Source of the DNA: Muribaculaceae bacterium
Lineage (GTDB): Bacteria; Bacteroidota; Bacteroidia; Bacteroidales; Muribaculaceae
Direction of reading: 5' to 3'
Assembly (NCBI GenBank): GCA_022509085.1
Contig: JAFLTW010000001.1
Location: 186,001 to 250,000, forward strand
Length of the DNA stretch: 64,000 nucleotides
The notes below the pieces were generated by a model, which did no database searches, was not told where the DNA came from, and worked only from the letters and a program-made list of their open reading frames with translations. Position 1 is the stretch's first letter, and every line of letters starts with the position of its first letter. Below, piece by piece: positions 18,845 through 27,924 of this stretch. Both the position numbers and the translations under genes were made by a program.

Positions 18845-20323
18845 TTATTTGCGCCAGAAACCGCGGGTAAACAGTATGAGTATGGTGAAAATCTCGAGTC
18901 GGCCCACGAGCATAAGGAACGTCAGCACCCATTTGGCGCCGTCGGGCACGAGGGCATAGTTGCCGTTGAAACCCGTGATGTCGGTGCCGACACCGGTGTT
19001 GCTCACGGCCGACAATGAGCAGAAGAATGAGTCGCTTAGCGGCAATCCAATTATGCTCAGAGCAACACCTCCTACGAGTATCACCAGCAAATACATGAAG
19101 AGGAAGGCGAGTGTCTTCTGGAGCACAGGTGTCGGAGTCCCTTTTCCGTTCATGCTTACGGTCTTTACGGAGTTGGGATGCATGAGCCGGTAGAATTCAT
19201 TTTTAAGGAATTTATAGAGCACGACGAAGCGGTCGAGTTTGGCGCCGCCCGTTGTGCTTCCCGCACAGCCACCCATACCCATCATGATGATCAGCAATAC
19301 GAAGGCTATGGGTCCCCAGTCGAAGAAGTCCGCCTCCGTAAGTCCCGTAGAGGATAGGAGTGAAACGGCCTGAAACAGGGGGTCAATCGTCAGGTCTTCC
19401 CATTCGTGGGCATGGTCTGTGATGATGACGTTGATTGTAAGCAGGACATAGCATACCAAGATAACGCAGATGAATATGCGCAACACCTCGTTTTTCCATA
19501 CGGCTTTCAACTGACCCGTAGCGCCGCGGAATACCAGGGTGAAGTTTACACTGCCCACAAACATGAAAAACATTATCACTATCTTTATATACAGGCTCTC
19601 CCATTCGTCGAGCGAGAAGTCATGGGAGGCGAAGCCGCCGGTCGACATTGTCGACATGCCGTAACAGATGGCGTTGAATACCCCCATCTTCGAGAAGGAT
19701 AGTAATACGATGGCAATCACCGTGAATATGGTGTAGACGAGCCAGAGGTCTTTGGAAGTGGAGCCGATGCGGGGTCGGATCTTGTCATGCGTCAGGCCGG
19801 TAACCTCGGCGTTGAAGAGCTGCATGCCCCCCTGATAGTTGAGCATCGGCACGATGGCAATGGTGAAGAGTAGGATTCCGAGGCCGCCTATCCATTGCAG
19901 CAGGCAGCGCCATATCAGGATGGAATGCGAGATTCCTTCATAACTGTTGAGTACGGTGGCCCCCGTTGTCGTGAAACCGCTCATCGTCTCGAAGAAGGCA
20001 TCGGTGATTCCCATATGCGTGCCGCAGAGGAGGAAGGGCAGCATGCCGAACATCGAGAGTATCACCCAAGTCAACGCCGTGAGCATAATGGCCTCCCTAC
20101 GGCCCATCTCACGGCTCGAGGGCCGGAGACTCATCAACATGAATCCGACGGCTGCCGTGATACCCATGGCGATGAGGAAGTTTATGGTATTGTGCTCGCG
20201 GTAGTAGATGCCGAATGCGGCGGGGATAATCATAATGCCTGCCTCTATAAGCAGTAGCCATCCGATCACCCTCAGCAACATCGGGATGTTGATGTAACTC
20301 TTGTGTTTGAATACGGCATCCAT
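18845..20323 (-). CDS. trkH: Potassium uptake protein TrkH
   Basis: This 492-residue integral membrane protein is of the TrkH/KtrB family, the K+-translocating subunit. Repeated P-loop segments are visible, for example MSGFTTTGATVL near residue 115 and STGGFASHDF near 225, with further loops containing SSTGLTEADF and SNTGVGTDITGF. It lies 26 bases after trkA, its cytoplasmic regulatory partner. Together they form a Trk system for K+ uptake at the inner membrane. Confidence 0.95.
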   Translation of the reverse strand: MDAVFKHKSYINIPMLLRVIGWLLLIEAGIMIIPAAFGIYYREHNTINFLIAMGITAAVGFMLMSLRPSSREMGRREAIMLTALTWVILSMFGMLPFLLCGTHMGITDAFFETMSGFTTTGATVLNSYEGISHSILIWRCLLQWIGGLGILLFTIAIVPMLNYQGGMQLFNAEVTGLTHDKIRPRIGSTSKDLWLVYTIFTVIAIVLLSFSKMGVFNAICYGMSTMSTGGFASHDFSLDEWESLYIKIVIMFFMFVGSVNFTLVFRGATGQLKAVWKNEVLRIFICVILVCYVLLTINVIITDHAHEWEDLTIDPLFQAVSLLSSTGLTEADFFDWGPIAFVLLIIMMGMGGCAGSTTGGAKLDRFVVLYKFLKNEFYRLMHPNSVKTVSMNGKGTPTPVLQKTLAFLFMYLLVILVGGVALSIIGLPLSDSFFCSLSAVSNTGVGTDITGFNGNYALVPDGAKWVLTFLMLVGRLEIFTILILFTRGFWRK

Positions 20324-20349
20324 CTCTTGACTCTGAATCTATTCGGGGT

Positions 20350-21684
20350 CTATCCGAACCATTTCTCCATTTTGCGGAGCATCCCGGCCAGGCAGAACAC
20401 AACCACGAAATCGCCGGGCTCGATCTTGGTCATACCGCTTACGAGCATACAGTCGTTGCCTCTTACGAGGGCGGCCAGTGTCATGCCGTAGGGAAGCTTG
20501 AGGTCTTTCACCAGATGTTTCGTTATCTTCGAGCCCTCCTTGGCCTGCACTTCGGCTACTTCTGCGTCGGCCAGGGTAAGGAATTTCGAACTGCTGTCGT
20601 CGGCTGCGAGAAGCAGCTTGAAGATGCGGCTCGAGGCGAGCAGTTTCTTGTTGATGGTGGTGCCGATGTTGAGGTTTTCGGCCTGCGAGAGAAACTGGAG
20701 GTTTTCAACGTCGGCTACGGTTTTCTGCACACCGAATTCCTTGGCTGTGAGGCAGGAGAGTATGTTGGTCTCCGACGATTCGGTCAGTGCCAGGAAGGCG
20801 TCGCTCTGGTAGATGTTGTTGTCGCGCAATAGCTCTATGTCTCTTCCGTCGCCGTGTATCACTTCTATGTCTGGGAGCTCTGTGGCCAGTTCCTCGCATT
20901 TTTCCCTGCTTTCATCCACAATCTTGATCTGGTAGAGATCGTGGTATTCCCGTACGAAGCGCAGGGCTATCCGGCTGCCGCCGTAGATAAAGGCCTTTTT
21001 GATGTAGCGTTTCTTCTTGCCGGAGAGGTCACGAACCTTCTCTATATATTCGGGGGTGGTGATGAAGTAGACGATGTCGTCGAGCAGCAGTCTGTCGCGA
21101 CCCGTGGGGATGATGGTCTCGTTGTGCCTCTTGATGGCTGCTACGTGGAAGTCGTGGTTCTCTACAGGGAGTTCCATGAGCATGAGATTGAGCAGGGGAC
21201 TCCCTTGATGGAGTTTCACTCCGATCAGCAGGAGTTTGCCGCCATGAAGCTCTCCCCAGTAGCGTGCCCAGTTGTGGCTTAGCGAGAGATTGATTTCCTC
21301 AGCGGCGAGCAGCTCGGGGTAGATGAGCTGGTCCACTCCCATCTCTTTCAATATCTGAGTGTTTTTGGGCAGTAGAAACTCGTAGTTGTCAATGCGGGCC
21401 ACAGTCTTTTTTGCCCCGAGTTTCTTGGCTATCGCGCAACTCGTTATGTTACGGCTCTCGTAGGGTGTCACGGCCACATATAGGTCGGCAGACGATACTC
21501 CGAGCTGCTTGAGGGTCTGGAAGGAGGAGGTGCTCCCTTTGCAGGTCATCAGGTTGTAGTTTGAGTCTATCATATCCAGCTTTTCCTGATTGGAGTCAAG
21601 CAGGATTATGTCCTGGTCTTCGTTTGAGAGCATCTTGGCGAGGTGGGAACCAACCTCTCCCGCTCCGGCGATTATTATCTTCAT
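20350..21684 (-). CDS. trkA: Trk system potassium transporter regulatory subunit TrkA
   Basis: This 444-residue protein has two RCK units. The first begins KIIIAGAGEVGSHLAKML with the NAD-binding glycines; the second has a Rossmann strand at AFIYGGSRIALRFV and HGDGRDIELL. TrkA_C domains follow each. It binds nucleotide in the cytoplasm and gates TrkH. The start overlaps the dxs stop by four bases (ATGA). Confidence 0.95.
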   Translation of the reverse strand: MKIIIAGAGEVGSHLAKMLSNEDQDIILLDSNQEKLDMIDSNYNLMTCKGSTSSFQTLKQLGVSSADLYVAVTPYESRNITSCAIAKKLGAKKTVARIDNYEFLLPKNTQILKEMGVDQLIYPELLAAEEINLSLSHNWARYWGELHGGKLLLIGVKLHQGSPLLNLMLMELPVENHDFHVAAIKRHNETIIPTGRDRLLLDDIVYFITTPEYIEKVRDLSGKKKRYIKKAFIYGGSRIALRFVREYHDLYQIKIVDESREKCEELATELPDIEVIHGDGRDIELLRDNNIYQSDAFLALTESSETNILSCLTAKEFGVQKTVADVENLQFLSQAENLNIGTTINKKLLASSRIFKLLLAADDSSSKFLTLADAEVAEVQAKEGSKITKHLVKDLKLPYGMTLAALVRGNDCMLVSGMTKIEPGDFVVVFCLAGMLRKMEKWFG

Positions 21685-23639
21685 TTGCCGCTCCTTTCCT
21701 TAATTCGTTTTATTGCCTCTATGATGGCTTCTCCGTCTATGCCGGCTTCCTTTTTCTGCTCGGGCACGGTGGCGTGGTGCATCCAGCGGTCGTCGATGCC
21801 GAGCATCTCTATCTGTGTCCGATGTCCTTTTTTTACCATATATTCTGCTACGGCACTGCCGAAACCGCCTATGGTGGTGCCGTCTTCTACGGTCACGATG
21901 CCGTCGTATTCTTCGAAGGCCTTGTCGAGTATACCGGTGTCGAGCGGTTTTAGCCAGATCATGTCGTAGAGGTCGGTTGCCGTTCCCTCTTGATTGAGCC
22001 TTTTGGCGGCTTCTTTTGCGCTGTGGAGTGTGGCGCCGATCGACAATATGGCATATCGTGCGCCTTCCGTGTTTGTTATCTGTCTTCCTTTGCCCTCCTG
22101 GAGTTTCTGCGGTTCAGAACGCTTTATTGGGGCAGGTATCTTGCCGCGGGGGTAGCGGATGGCCATAGGAGAGTTGGTGGTAGTGGCCGTCAGCATAAGG
22201 TCGCGAAGGGTCTCGCCGTCGCCGGGGGCCGTCACTTTCATTCCGGGTATCAGCCGAAGATAGGCGAGGTCAAATAGGCCGTGGTGAGTCACTCCGTCTT
22301 CTCCCACGAGGCCTGCGCGGTCAATGCAGAACACTACCGGCAGTCCCTGAATTGCTACGTCGTGTATTATGTTGTCGTAGGCCCTCTGAAGAAAAGAGGA
22401 GTAGATGGCCACGAAGGGGCGCTTGCCTGACTTGGCCAGTCCTCCGGCAAAGGTAACGGCGTGTCCCTCTGATATGCCTACGTCGAATCCTCTTTCGGGG
22501 TATGCTTTCATCATCTTGCTTATCGACGTGCCTGATGGCATGGCGGCGGTGACGCCTACTATCGAGTCGTCTTCTTTGGCAAGCTCCACGAGTGTCTCTC
22601 CAAACACGTCCTGCCATAGGGGTTCCTCAGGCTTGGCTTCGGGTTTGGAGGCGAGCTCTTTCTGCCTTATGCCGGTCTCCGGATCAAATTTTCCGGGTGC
22701 GTGCCAGGTGGTGGGGTTGGCCTCGGCCACTTCGTAACCTTTGCCTTTCACGGTGTGCAGGTGGAGCAGCCGGGGTCCCTCTATTTCCTTTACCTCCCGT
22801 AATATCTTTACGAGTTTCACCACGTCGTGGCCGTCGAAGGGACCGAAATATCTTATGTTGAGGCCTTCAAATATGTTCTGCTGCTTGGATATGAAGGCTT
22901 TAAGTGAGTTGGTGAGTCTTGTCACCCTTCCTTTCCGTGTGTCGGATATATAGCCTTTGCGCTTGAAGTAGTTGTAGGTGCGGAAACGGAAGCGGTTGTA
23001 TTTTTTCGAGGTGAGAAATTGCGACAGGTATCGGTGTAGGGCCCCTACGTTGGGGTCGATGCTCATGTCGTTGTCATTGAGCACTATCAGCAGGTTGTTG
23101 TGCTGGTTGGAGGCGTTGTTGAGGCCCTCGAATGCGAGGCCGTTGCCTATGGAGGCGTCGCCGATCACGGCCACAGTCTTGCAGTCTTTCCTTTGGGGAT
23201 TGCTCATGTCGGCTACGGCCATTCCTAAGGCCGCGGAGATGGAGTTGCCTGCGTGTCCGGCCACGAAGGTGTCATACGGACTCTCCAGGGGATTAGGGAA
23301 ACCGCTTATGCCGTCTTTGGTGCGCTGGCGTGGGAAGTCATCTTTCCTTCCGGTGAGTATCTTATGGGCATATGCCTGATGTCCCACGTCCCACACGAGG
23401 TTGTCGGTAGGAGTGTCAAACACGTAGTGGAGAGCCACGATTATGTCTATTGCGCCCATACTTGAGGCGAAATGCCCGGGATTACTGGATAGGTGTCTGA
23501 TAAGATACTCCCTCAGCTCCCCGCACACCTGCGGCAGTTGCTCTACCGCCAGTCTGCGCAGGTCGGCAGGCGTTTTAATCCTGTCGAGAAGACCTCCCTC
23601 CGTCAAGTTTTCTTTTTTTTCATCTTCCCCGTGTGCCAT
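21681..23639 (-). CDS. dxs: 1-deoxy-D-xylulose-5-phosphate synthase
   Basis: This 652-residue ThDP enzyme condenses pyruvate and glyceraldehyde-3-phosphate, the first step of the MEP isoprenoid pathway. Seen are LVWDVGHQAYAHKILTGR, the ThDP-binding GDASIGNGLAFEGLNNA with NDNDMSIDPNVGAL, and the transketolase pyrimidine domain (RAGLVGEDGVTHHG). The usual GHSSTSIS segment reads GHAGNSIS. The start follows the small membrane ORF after three bases. Linkage with trkA-trkH suggests one long operon. Confidence 0.97.
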   Translation of the reverse strand: MAHGEDEKKENLTEGGLLDRIKTPADLRRLAVEQLPQVCGELREYLIRHLSSNPGHFASSMGAIDIIVALHYVFDTPTDNLVWDVGHQAYAHKILTGRKDDFPRQRTKDGISGFPNPLESPYDTFVAGHAGNSISAALGMAVADMSNPQRKDCKTVAVIGDASIGNGLAFEGLNNASNQHNNLLIVLNDNDMSIDPNVGALHRYLSQFLTSKKYNRFRFRTYNYFKRKGYISDTRKGRVTRLTNSLKAFISKQQNIFEGLNIRYFGPFDGHDVVKLVKILREVKEIEGPRLLHLHTVKGKGYEVAEANPTTWHAPGKFDPETGIRQKELASKPEAKPEEPLWQDVFGETLVELAKEDDSIVGVTAAMPSGTSISKMMKAYPERGFDVGISEGHAVTFAGGLAKSGKRPFVAIYSSFLQRAYDNIIHDVAIQGLPVVFCIDRAGLVGEDGVTHHGLFDLAYLRLIPGMKVTAPGDGETLRDLMLTATTTNSPMAIRYPRGKIPAPIKRSEPQKLQEGKGRQITNTEGARYAILSIGATLHSAKEAAKRLNQEGTATDLYDMIWLKPLDTGILDKAFEEYDGIVTVEDGTTIGGFGSAVAEYMVKKGHRTQIEMLGIDDRWMHHATVPEQKKEAGIDGEAIIEAIKRIKERSGK

Positions 23640-23642
23640 GAT

Positions 23643-23819
23643 CTATTTCTGGGGTTTGTTGAAATATTTTCTGTATAGGGGGACGAACACTATTATTCCG
23701 GAAATGGCCACCCATATTATGTTGAGCAGTGTCACTCCGGAGCGCAAAAAAATGAAGACTACCAGCCACAGCCATACTGCGGCCAGTAGTCCTATGCCAA
23801 AATATTTTGCGCCTTTCAA
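23643..23819 (-). CDS. Small two-helix membrane protein between serA and dxs
   Basis: This is a 58-codon frame starting with TTG at 23819, immediately after the serA TAA (TAATTG), and ending with TAG three bases before the dxs ATG. The translation has two hydrophobic segments, roughly residues 7-25 (FGIGLLAAVWLWLVVFIFL) and 31-47 (LLNIIWVAISGIIVFV), followed by a basic tail (PLYRKYFNKPQK). It fills an otherwise empty 180-base gap exactly. No function is known. The non-ATG start and lack of a ribosome site mean it would depend on reinitiation from serA. Confidence 0.6.
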   Translation of the reverse strand: MKGAKYFGIGLLAAVWLWLVVFIFLRSGVTLLNIIWVAISGIIVFVPLYRKYFNKPQK

Positions 23820-24740
23820 TTATTTGTTCACCTGGAATTTGTTCCAGCCGTCTTTGAGATAGGCCACGCTCTGCTCTGCGGCGGCTACGCCGGCGTTGAA
23901 GTTGGCCTCGGCTGTCTGGGCTCCCATCTTCTTGGGGGTGAAGAATACCCTGTCGGCAAATTTCTTCTCGAATTCCTCGGCCTTGTCGGGCTTGATGTCT
24001 GACACGTAACGCAGGTCGGGACGCTCTTCGAGGGCCTTGATGAGGCCGTCTTCATCTATCACTTCCTTGCGGGCTGTGTTGACGAGCACGCCTCCCTTGG
24101 GCATCTTGGTCACGAGGTCGTAGCCGATTGAGCCCTTGGTCTGCGGGGTGGCCGGGATGTGGAGAGATACGAAGTCGTTCTGGGAGAAAAGTTCGTTTAC
24201 GTCGTGGAGCGGCGTCACTCCCTCAGCCTTGATTACGTCGTCGGGCACGAATACGTCGAGTGCTTCGATTTTCATATCGAAACCTTTGGCGATGCGGGCC
24301 ACGTTGCGGCCTACCTGACCGAAGGCATATATGCCGAGCGATTTGTCTTTGAGCTCGCTGCCAGACTTGCCGTTATACTGGTTGCGGACCATCATTACCA
24401 TCATGCCGAATACGAGTTCGGCCACGGCGTTGGAGTTCTGGCCCGGGGTGTTCATCACGCAGATGCCGCGCTCTGTGGCAGCCTCGAGGTCGATGTTGTC
24501 GTAGCCGGCTCCGGCTCTTACTATCACTTTCAAGGTGGGAGCGCCTGCGTCCATCACGTTGGCGTCTACCTTGTCGGAACGTACTATGAGGGCGTTGGCT
24601 CCGACTACGGCCTTCAGGAGGTCTTCTTTAGTGCCGCCTTCCACTACCTCGATATCGTTGCCCGATGCGTTCACCACGTTTTCAATGGCCTTTACTGCTG
24701 CGGGGGCAAACGGTTTTTCCGTGAATACGAGTATCTTCAT
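23820..24740 (-). CDS. serA: D-3-phosphoglycerate dehydrogenase, short form
   Basis: This 306-residue D-2-hydroxyacid dehydrogenase lacks the C-terminal ACT domain. The NAD site reads GIYAFGQVGRNVA, with Ala replacing the first Gly of the common GxGxxG. GAGYDNID, NTARKEVID and the C-terminal KMGAQTAEA segment are typical of Bacteroidetes SerA-like enzymes. Being directly downstream of serC supports the serine-pathway role: oxidation of 3-phosphoglycerate to 3-phosphohydroxypyruvate. The His of the usual catalytic pair near the end appears replaced (KKMGAQT), so activity should not be taken as proven. Confidence 0.85.
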   Translation of the reverse strand: MKILVFTEKPFAPAAVKAIENVVNASGNDIEVVEGGTKEDLLKAVVGANALIVRSDKVDANVMDAGAPTLKVIVRAGAGYDNIDLEAATERGICVMNTPGQNSNAVAELVFGMMVMMVRNQYNGKSGSELKDKSLGIYAFGQVGRNVARIAKGFDMKIEALDVFVPDDVIKAEGVTPLHDVNELFSQNDFVSLHIPATPQTKGSIGYDLVTKMPKGGVLVNTARKEVIDEDGLIKALEERPDLRYVSDIKPDKAEEFEKKFADRVFFTPKKMGAQTAEANFNAGVAAAEQSVAYLKDGWNKFQVNK

Positions 24741-24755
24741 GTCCTGATCCTGTTT

Positions 24756-25832
24756 TTAATGTTTGGCCTCGAATTCCTTCATGGCGTCTACGAGGGCATC
24801 TACACTCTCCATGGGGAGGGCGTTGTAGAGGGAGGCGCGGAAACCGCCAACGGAGCGGTGACCCTTGATGCCTACCAGACCCTTGGATGCTGCGAATTCA
24901 GCGAAGTCTTTCTCAAGGTCTACATAATCGGGGTTCATCACGAAACATACGTTCATGATCGAGCGGTCTTCTGTGGCTACGGTGCCGCGGAAGAGCTTGT
25001 TGCGGTCGATTTCGTCGTAGAGCTTGGCTGCCTTGTCGAGGTCCATCTTTTCCATCACCTTGATGCCGCCGATTTCCTTGTAGTAGCGGAGGGTCATGAG
25101 GGCGCTGTAGATGGGGAGCACCGGAGGAGTGTTATACATCGAACCCTTCTTGATGTGGGTGCGGTAATCGATCATTGCGGGGAGCGGACGGGTCACCTTG
25201 CCGAGGGCATCTTCCTTTACGATTACGAACGTTACGCCGGCAGGGGCGAGGTTTTTCTGCGCGCCACCGTAGATGAGGGCGTATTTCGAAACGTCTACCG
25301 GACGGGAGAAGATGTCGGAGCTCATGTCGCATACCATCGGTATGGGGCTGTCGAGGTCAACGCGGGTCTCCGTGCCGTAGATGGTGTTGTTGGAGGTGTA
25401 GTGGAAGTAGTCGCAGTCAGTGGGGATGGTGTAGTCCTTGCCCAGTTTGGGGATGCGGTTGAAGTTGAACTCCTCGGAGCTGGCCAGCACCTCTACGTCG
25501 CCGAAGAATTTGGCGGCCTTGATGGCGTTGGTGGCCCATGTGCCGGTGTTTACGTAAGCGGCCTTCTTCTCAAGCATATTGAAGGGCACCATGTAGAACT
25601 GAGTGCTGGCACCGCCGCCCAGGAAGAGAACGTGGTAACCTTCGGGCACCTCGAGCAGCTCCTTGAAGAGGGCCACTGCCTCGTCAACTACTGCCTGGAA
25701 TTCTTTGGAACGGTGTGAAATCTCGAGAATCGAGAGGCCGGTGCCGGCAAAGTCCTTGATGGCCTTTGCTGTTTCTTCGATGGTGTAGGCGCTCAGGATG
25801 CTCGGGCCTGCGTAAAAATTGTGTTTTTTCAT
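24756..25832 (-). CDS. serC: Phosphoserine aminotransferase
   Basis: This 358-residue PLP enzyme converts phosphohydroxypyruvate to phosphoserine with glutamate and may also act in pyridoxal-phosphate synthesis. The N-terminus FYAGPSILS, the PLP-Lys segment [16 protein letters not shown] and the C-terminal [15 protein letters not shown] are diagnostic. It begins an operon with serA 15 bases downstream, and a promoter is seen 65-95 bases upstream. Confidence 0.97.
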   Translation of the reverse strand: MKKHNFYAGPSILSAYTIEETAKAIKDFAGTGLSILEISHRSKEFQAVVDEAVALFKELLEVPEGYHVLFLGGGASTQFYMVPFNMLEKKAAYVNTGTWATNAIKAAKFFGDVEVLASSEEFNFNRIPKLGKDYTIPTDCDYFHYTSNNTIYGTETRVDLDSPIPMVCDMSSDIFSRPVDVSKYALIYGGAQKNLAPAGVTFVIVKEDALGKVTRPLPAMIDYRTHIKKGSMYNTPPVLPIYSALMTLRYYKEIGGIKVMEKMDLDKAAKLYDEIDRNKLFRGTVATEDRSIMNVCFVMNPDYVDLEKDFAEFAASKGLVGIKGHRSVGGFRASLYNALPMESVDALVDAMKEFEAKH

Positions 25833-25896
25833 GAATTTGATATCAATTTGGGTTAGATAATTATTGGCAATTTTTGTTAGCGGTTATATTTTGTGC

Positions 25897-25926
25897 AAAA
25901 TTAATTATTTTCCCTTTACTTACAAA
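25897..25926 (-). promoter_or_regulatory. Promoter of the serC-serA-dxs-trkAH run
   Basis: On the minus strand TAATTTTG (25904-25897) is an exact -7 element with TTTG (25926-25923) 18 bases upstream. The leader to serC is about 60 bases. Confidence 0.55.
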
Positions 25927-25937
25927 AGTTTTGAATA

Positions 25938-27230
25938 TTATTTTGCATTCTGCGACTGCCGGCGAATAAACTGCATTCTCTCGTCCATTTTTGCTTCGGC
26001 AGGGTTTTGACCCGCAATCCAGTATCTGTCGGCGCTTACGCCGTCAGGCAGATATTGCTGCGGGGCGTAGTTGTTGGCGTAGTCGTGGGCATATTGGTAA
26101 CCTTCGTGGTATCCCATGTCTTTCATCAGTTTGGTGGGAGCGTTGCGCAGATGCAGTGGCACCGGCAGGTTGCCGGTCTGTCTTACCCTCTCGAGGGCTC
26201 TGTCGATGGCCATGTAGGCTGAGTTGCTCTTAGGGGAGGTGGCAAGATAGATGGTACATTCGGAGAGGATTATCCTCCCTTCAGGCCAGCCTATCTTGTT
26301 GAGGGCGTCGAAGGTGGCGTTGGCCAGCAATAAGGCGTTGGGGTTGGCAAGCCCGATGTCTTCGGCTGCGAGTATCACGAGCCGACGGGCTATGAAGGCC
26401 GGGTCTTCGCCTCCTTCCACCATCCTTGCCAACCAATAGACGGCGGCGTCAGGATCGCTTCCTCTTACGGATTTGATGAAGGCTGAGATGATGTCGTAGT
26501 GCATCTCGCCGTTTTTGTCGTAGGCGAGAAGGTTCTGCTGCAGTGAGTTGCTGATGTTCTGATTGTTGACGGCCACGGGTTGCCCCTCGGGGGTCGACTG
26601 CTCGAGGATGTCGAGAATGTTGAGTAGCTTGCGGGCGTCGCCCGCCGCGAAACGAAACATCCCGTCGGTCTCCTCTATCTTGAACTCACGGCCCTTGAGG
26701 ATGGGGTCGGTGTGGATGGCGTGTTCGAAAAGACGCGTAAGGTCCTCGTCGTCGAGAGGGTTGAGGGTATACACCTGGGCACGCGACAGCAGAGGACGGA
26801 TCACCTCAAACGAGGGGTTCTCGGTAGTTGCGCCTATAAGTGTCACCACTCCGCGCTCTACGGCTCCCAGCAGGCTGTCTTGCTGTGATTTGTTAAACCG
26901 GTGGATCTCGTCGATGAAAAGGATGGGGCGCCCTTTGGCAAAGAGCCCCGATGTTTCGCGCTCGCATTGAGCGAGCACCTCCCTTACCTCCTTTACGCCG
27001 GAGTTTACGGCGCTAAGGGTGTGGAAGGGAACGCCTATGCTTTTGGCCACGATGTTGGCGAGAGTGGTTTTGCCTACTCCCGGAGGGCCCCACAGTATGA
27101 AGGAGTTTACCCGTCCAGTATCTATCATGTTGCGGATTATGCCCCCTTCGCCAACGAGGTGACGCTGCCCGATGTAATTGTCGAGCGTGTCGGGTCGCAT
27201 TCTTTCCGCCAATGGAATATTGTTGTTCAT
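25938..27230 (-). CDS. rarA: Replication-associated recombination protein RarA (AAA+ ATPase)
   Basis: This 430-residue protein is of the RarA/MgsA/WRNIP1 family, a clamp-loader-like ATPase acting at stalled replication forks. Walker A GPPGVGKTTLANI is near residue 48, Walker B LFIDEIHRFNKSQQD near 103, and sensor 1 GATTENPSFEV follows. C-terminal tetramerisation segments include AARRLVILAAEDIGLANP-like sequence. Its ATG overlaps the stop of the HAD gene (ATGA). Confidence 0.96.
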   Translation of the reverse strand: MNNNIPLAERMRPDTLDNYIGQRHLVGEGGIIRNMIDTGRVNSFILWGPPGVGKTTLANIVAKSIGVPFHTLSAVNSGVKEVREVLAQCERETSGLFAKGRPILFIDEIHRFNKSQQDSLLGAVERGVVTLIGATTENPSFEVIRPLLSRAQVYTLNPLDDEDLTRLFEHAIHTDPILKGREFKIEETDGMFRFAAGDARKLLNILDILEQSTPEGQPVAVNNQNISNSLQQNLLAYDKNGEMHYDIISAFIKSVRGSDPDAAVYWLARMVEGGEDPAFIARRLVILAAEDIGLANPNALLLANATFDALNKIGWPEGRIILSECTIYLATSPKSNSAYMAIDRALERVRQTGNLPVPLHLRNAPTKLMKDMGYHEGYQYAHDYANNYAPQQYLPDGVSADRYWIAGQNPAEAKMDERMQFIRRQSQNAK

Positions 27231-27868
27231 CTGTTTTCCAATAATTTTGTCAATTCTTCTATGTCTATCTCCTGCAGTGATTTCACAACCACGTCGGCAT
27301 ATGGTTCTATCTCTTCTCTTTTTTTGGTCCCCTCGATGCCTACCACGTATGCTCCGGATGCCCTGCCTGCCATGACTCCCTGCACGGAGTCTTCAAACAC
27401 CACACAGTTCCTTATGTCAACGCCCAGCGAGGCCGCTGCGGTGAGATAACCCTCCGGATCGGGTTTCGATCTCTTTACCCTGGAGGCGTCGATGATGTGG
27501 CCTATCTTCTGCCGGAAGCCGGGTATCTCTTCGTAGAGATGGGCCATCTTCACCTCGTCGCTGCTCGTCACTAAGGCTATAGGGGCCCGGCGCTCGTTGA
27601 GGTCTTCGAGAAATGACTCGGCTCCTTCGCAATAGTCATACCTCATCTCGTTCTCGAGTCTGTGGAGCAGGCTCTTCACTTCCTCGTGCTTCTCTGGAGG
27701 GAAGTTGTCGTTGAGTATCTTGGTCAAGGTCTGACCTTTTATTATATATGCGAGGTTTTCCTTTCCCGAAGGAAACTGCCTGTTTATTTCACTCCATATT
27801 TTGGTATATTCGCTTTCGCTGTCTATGATTACTCCGTCGAGGTCGAATAGAAATCCTGTCTGCTTCAT
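27227..27868 (-). CDS. HAD-superfamily phosphatase/phosphomutase-like protein
   Basis: This 213-residue HAD protein of subfamily IA has nucleophile motif FDLDGVIIDSE near residue 8, motif II LVTSSD, and motif III/IV KPDPEGYL plus VVFEDSVQGVMAG. It resembles beta-phosphoglucomutase and phosphoglycolate phosphatase relatives; the substrate is not deducible. A TTG at 27880 would add four residues, but the ATG at 27868 is chosen. The stop overlaps rarA. Confidence 0.85.
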   Translation of the reverse strand: MKQTGFLFDLDGVIIDSESEYTKIWSEINRQFPSGKENLAYIIKGQTLTKILNDNFPPEKHEEVKSLLHRLENEMRYDYCEGAESFLEDLNERRAPIALVTSSDEVKMAHLYEEIPGFRQKIGHIIDASRVKRSKPDPEGYLTAAASLGVDIRNCVVFEDSVQGVMAGRASGAYVVGIEGTKKREEIEPYADVVVKSLQEIDIEELTKLLENR

Positions 27869-27888
27869 TAGTATATGCAATTATCAGG

Positions 27889-27896
27889 CAAAATTA
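27889..27896 (-). promoter_or_regulatory. -7 element for the HAD-rarA genes
   Basis: An exact TAATTTTG on the minus strand, 20 bases before the HAD ATG. No good -33 element is seen at the expected distance. Confidence 0.4.
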
Positions 27897-27907
27897 ATTT
27901 TTTTTTT

Positions 27908-27915
27908 TAATTTTG
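27908..27915 (+). promoter_or_regulatory. -7 element for the FAD protein-tsaB genes
   Basis: An exact TAATTTTG on the plus strand, nine bases before the ATG at 27925. No clear -33 element. It lies 11 bases from the divergent -7 element at 27889-27896, so the two polymerase sites would overlap. Confidence 0.4.
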
Positions 27916-27924
27916 CGAAAGAAT

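Noticed and set aside
24159-25718. A 519-codon open frame on the plus strand opposite serA and serC
   Set aside because: It is the antisense shadow of two clear enzyme genes; its translation is rich in His, Val and Tyr with no domain.
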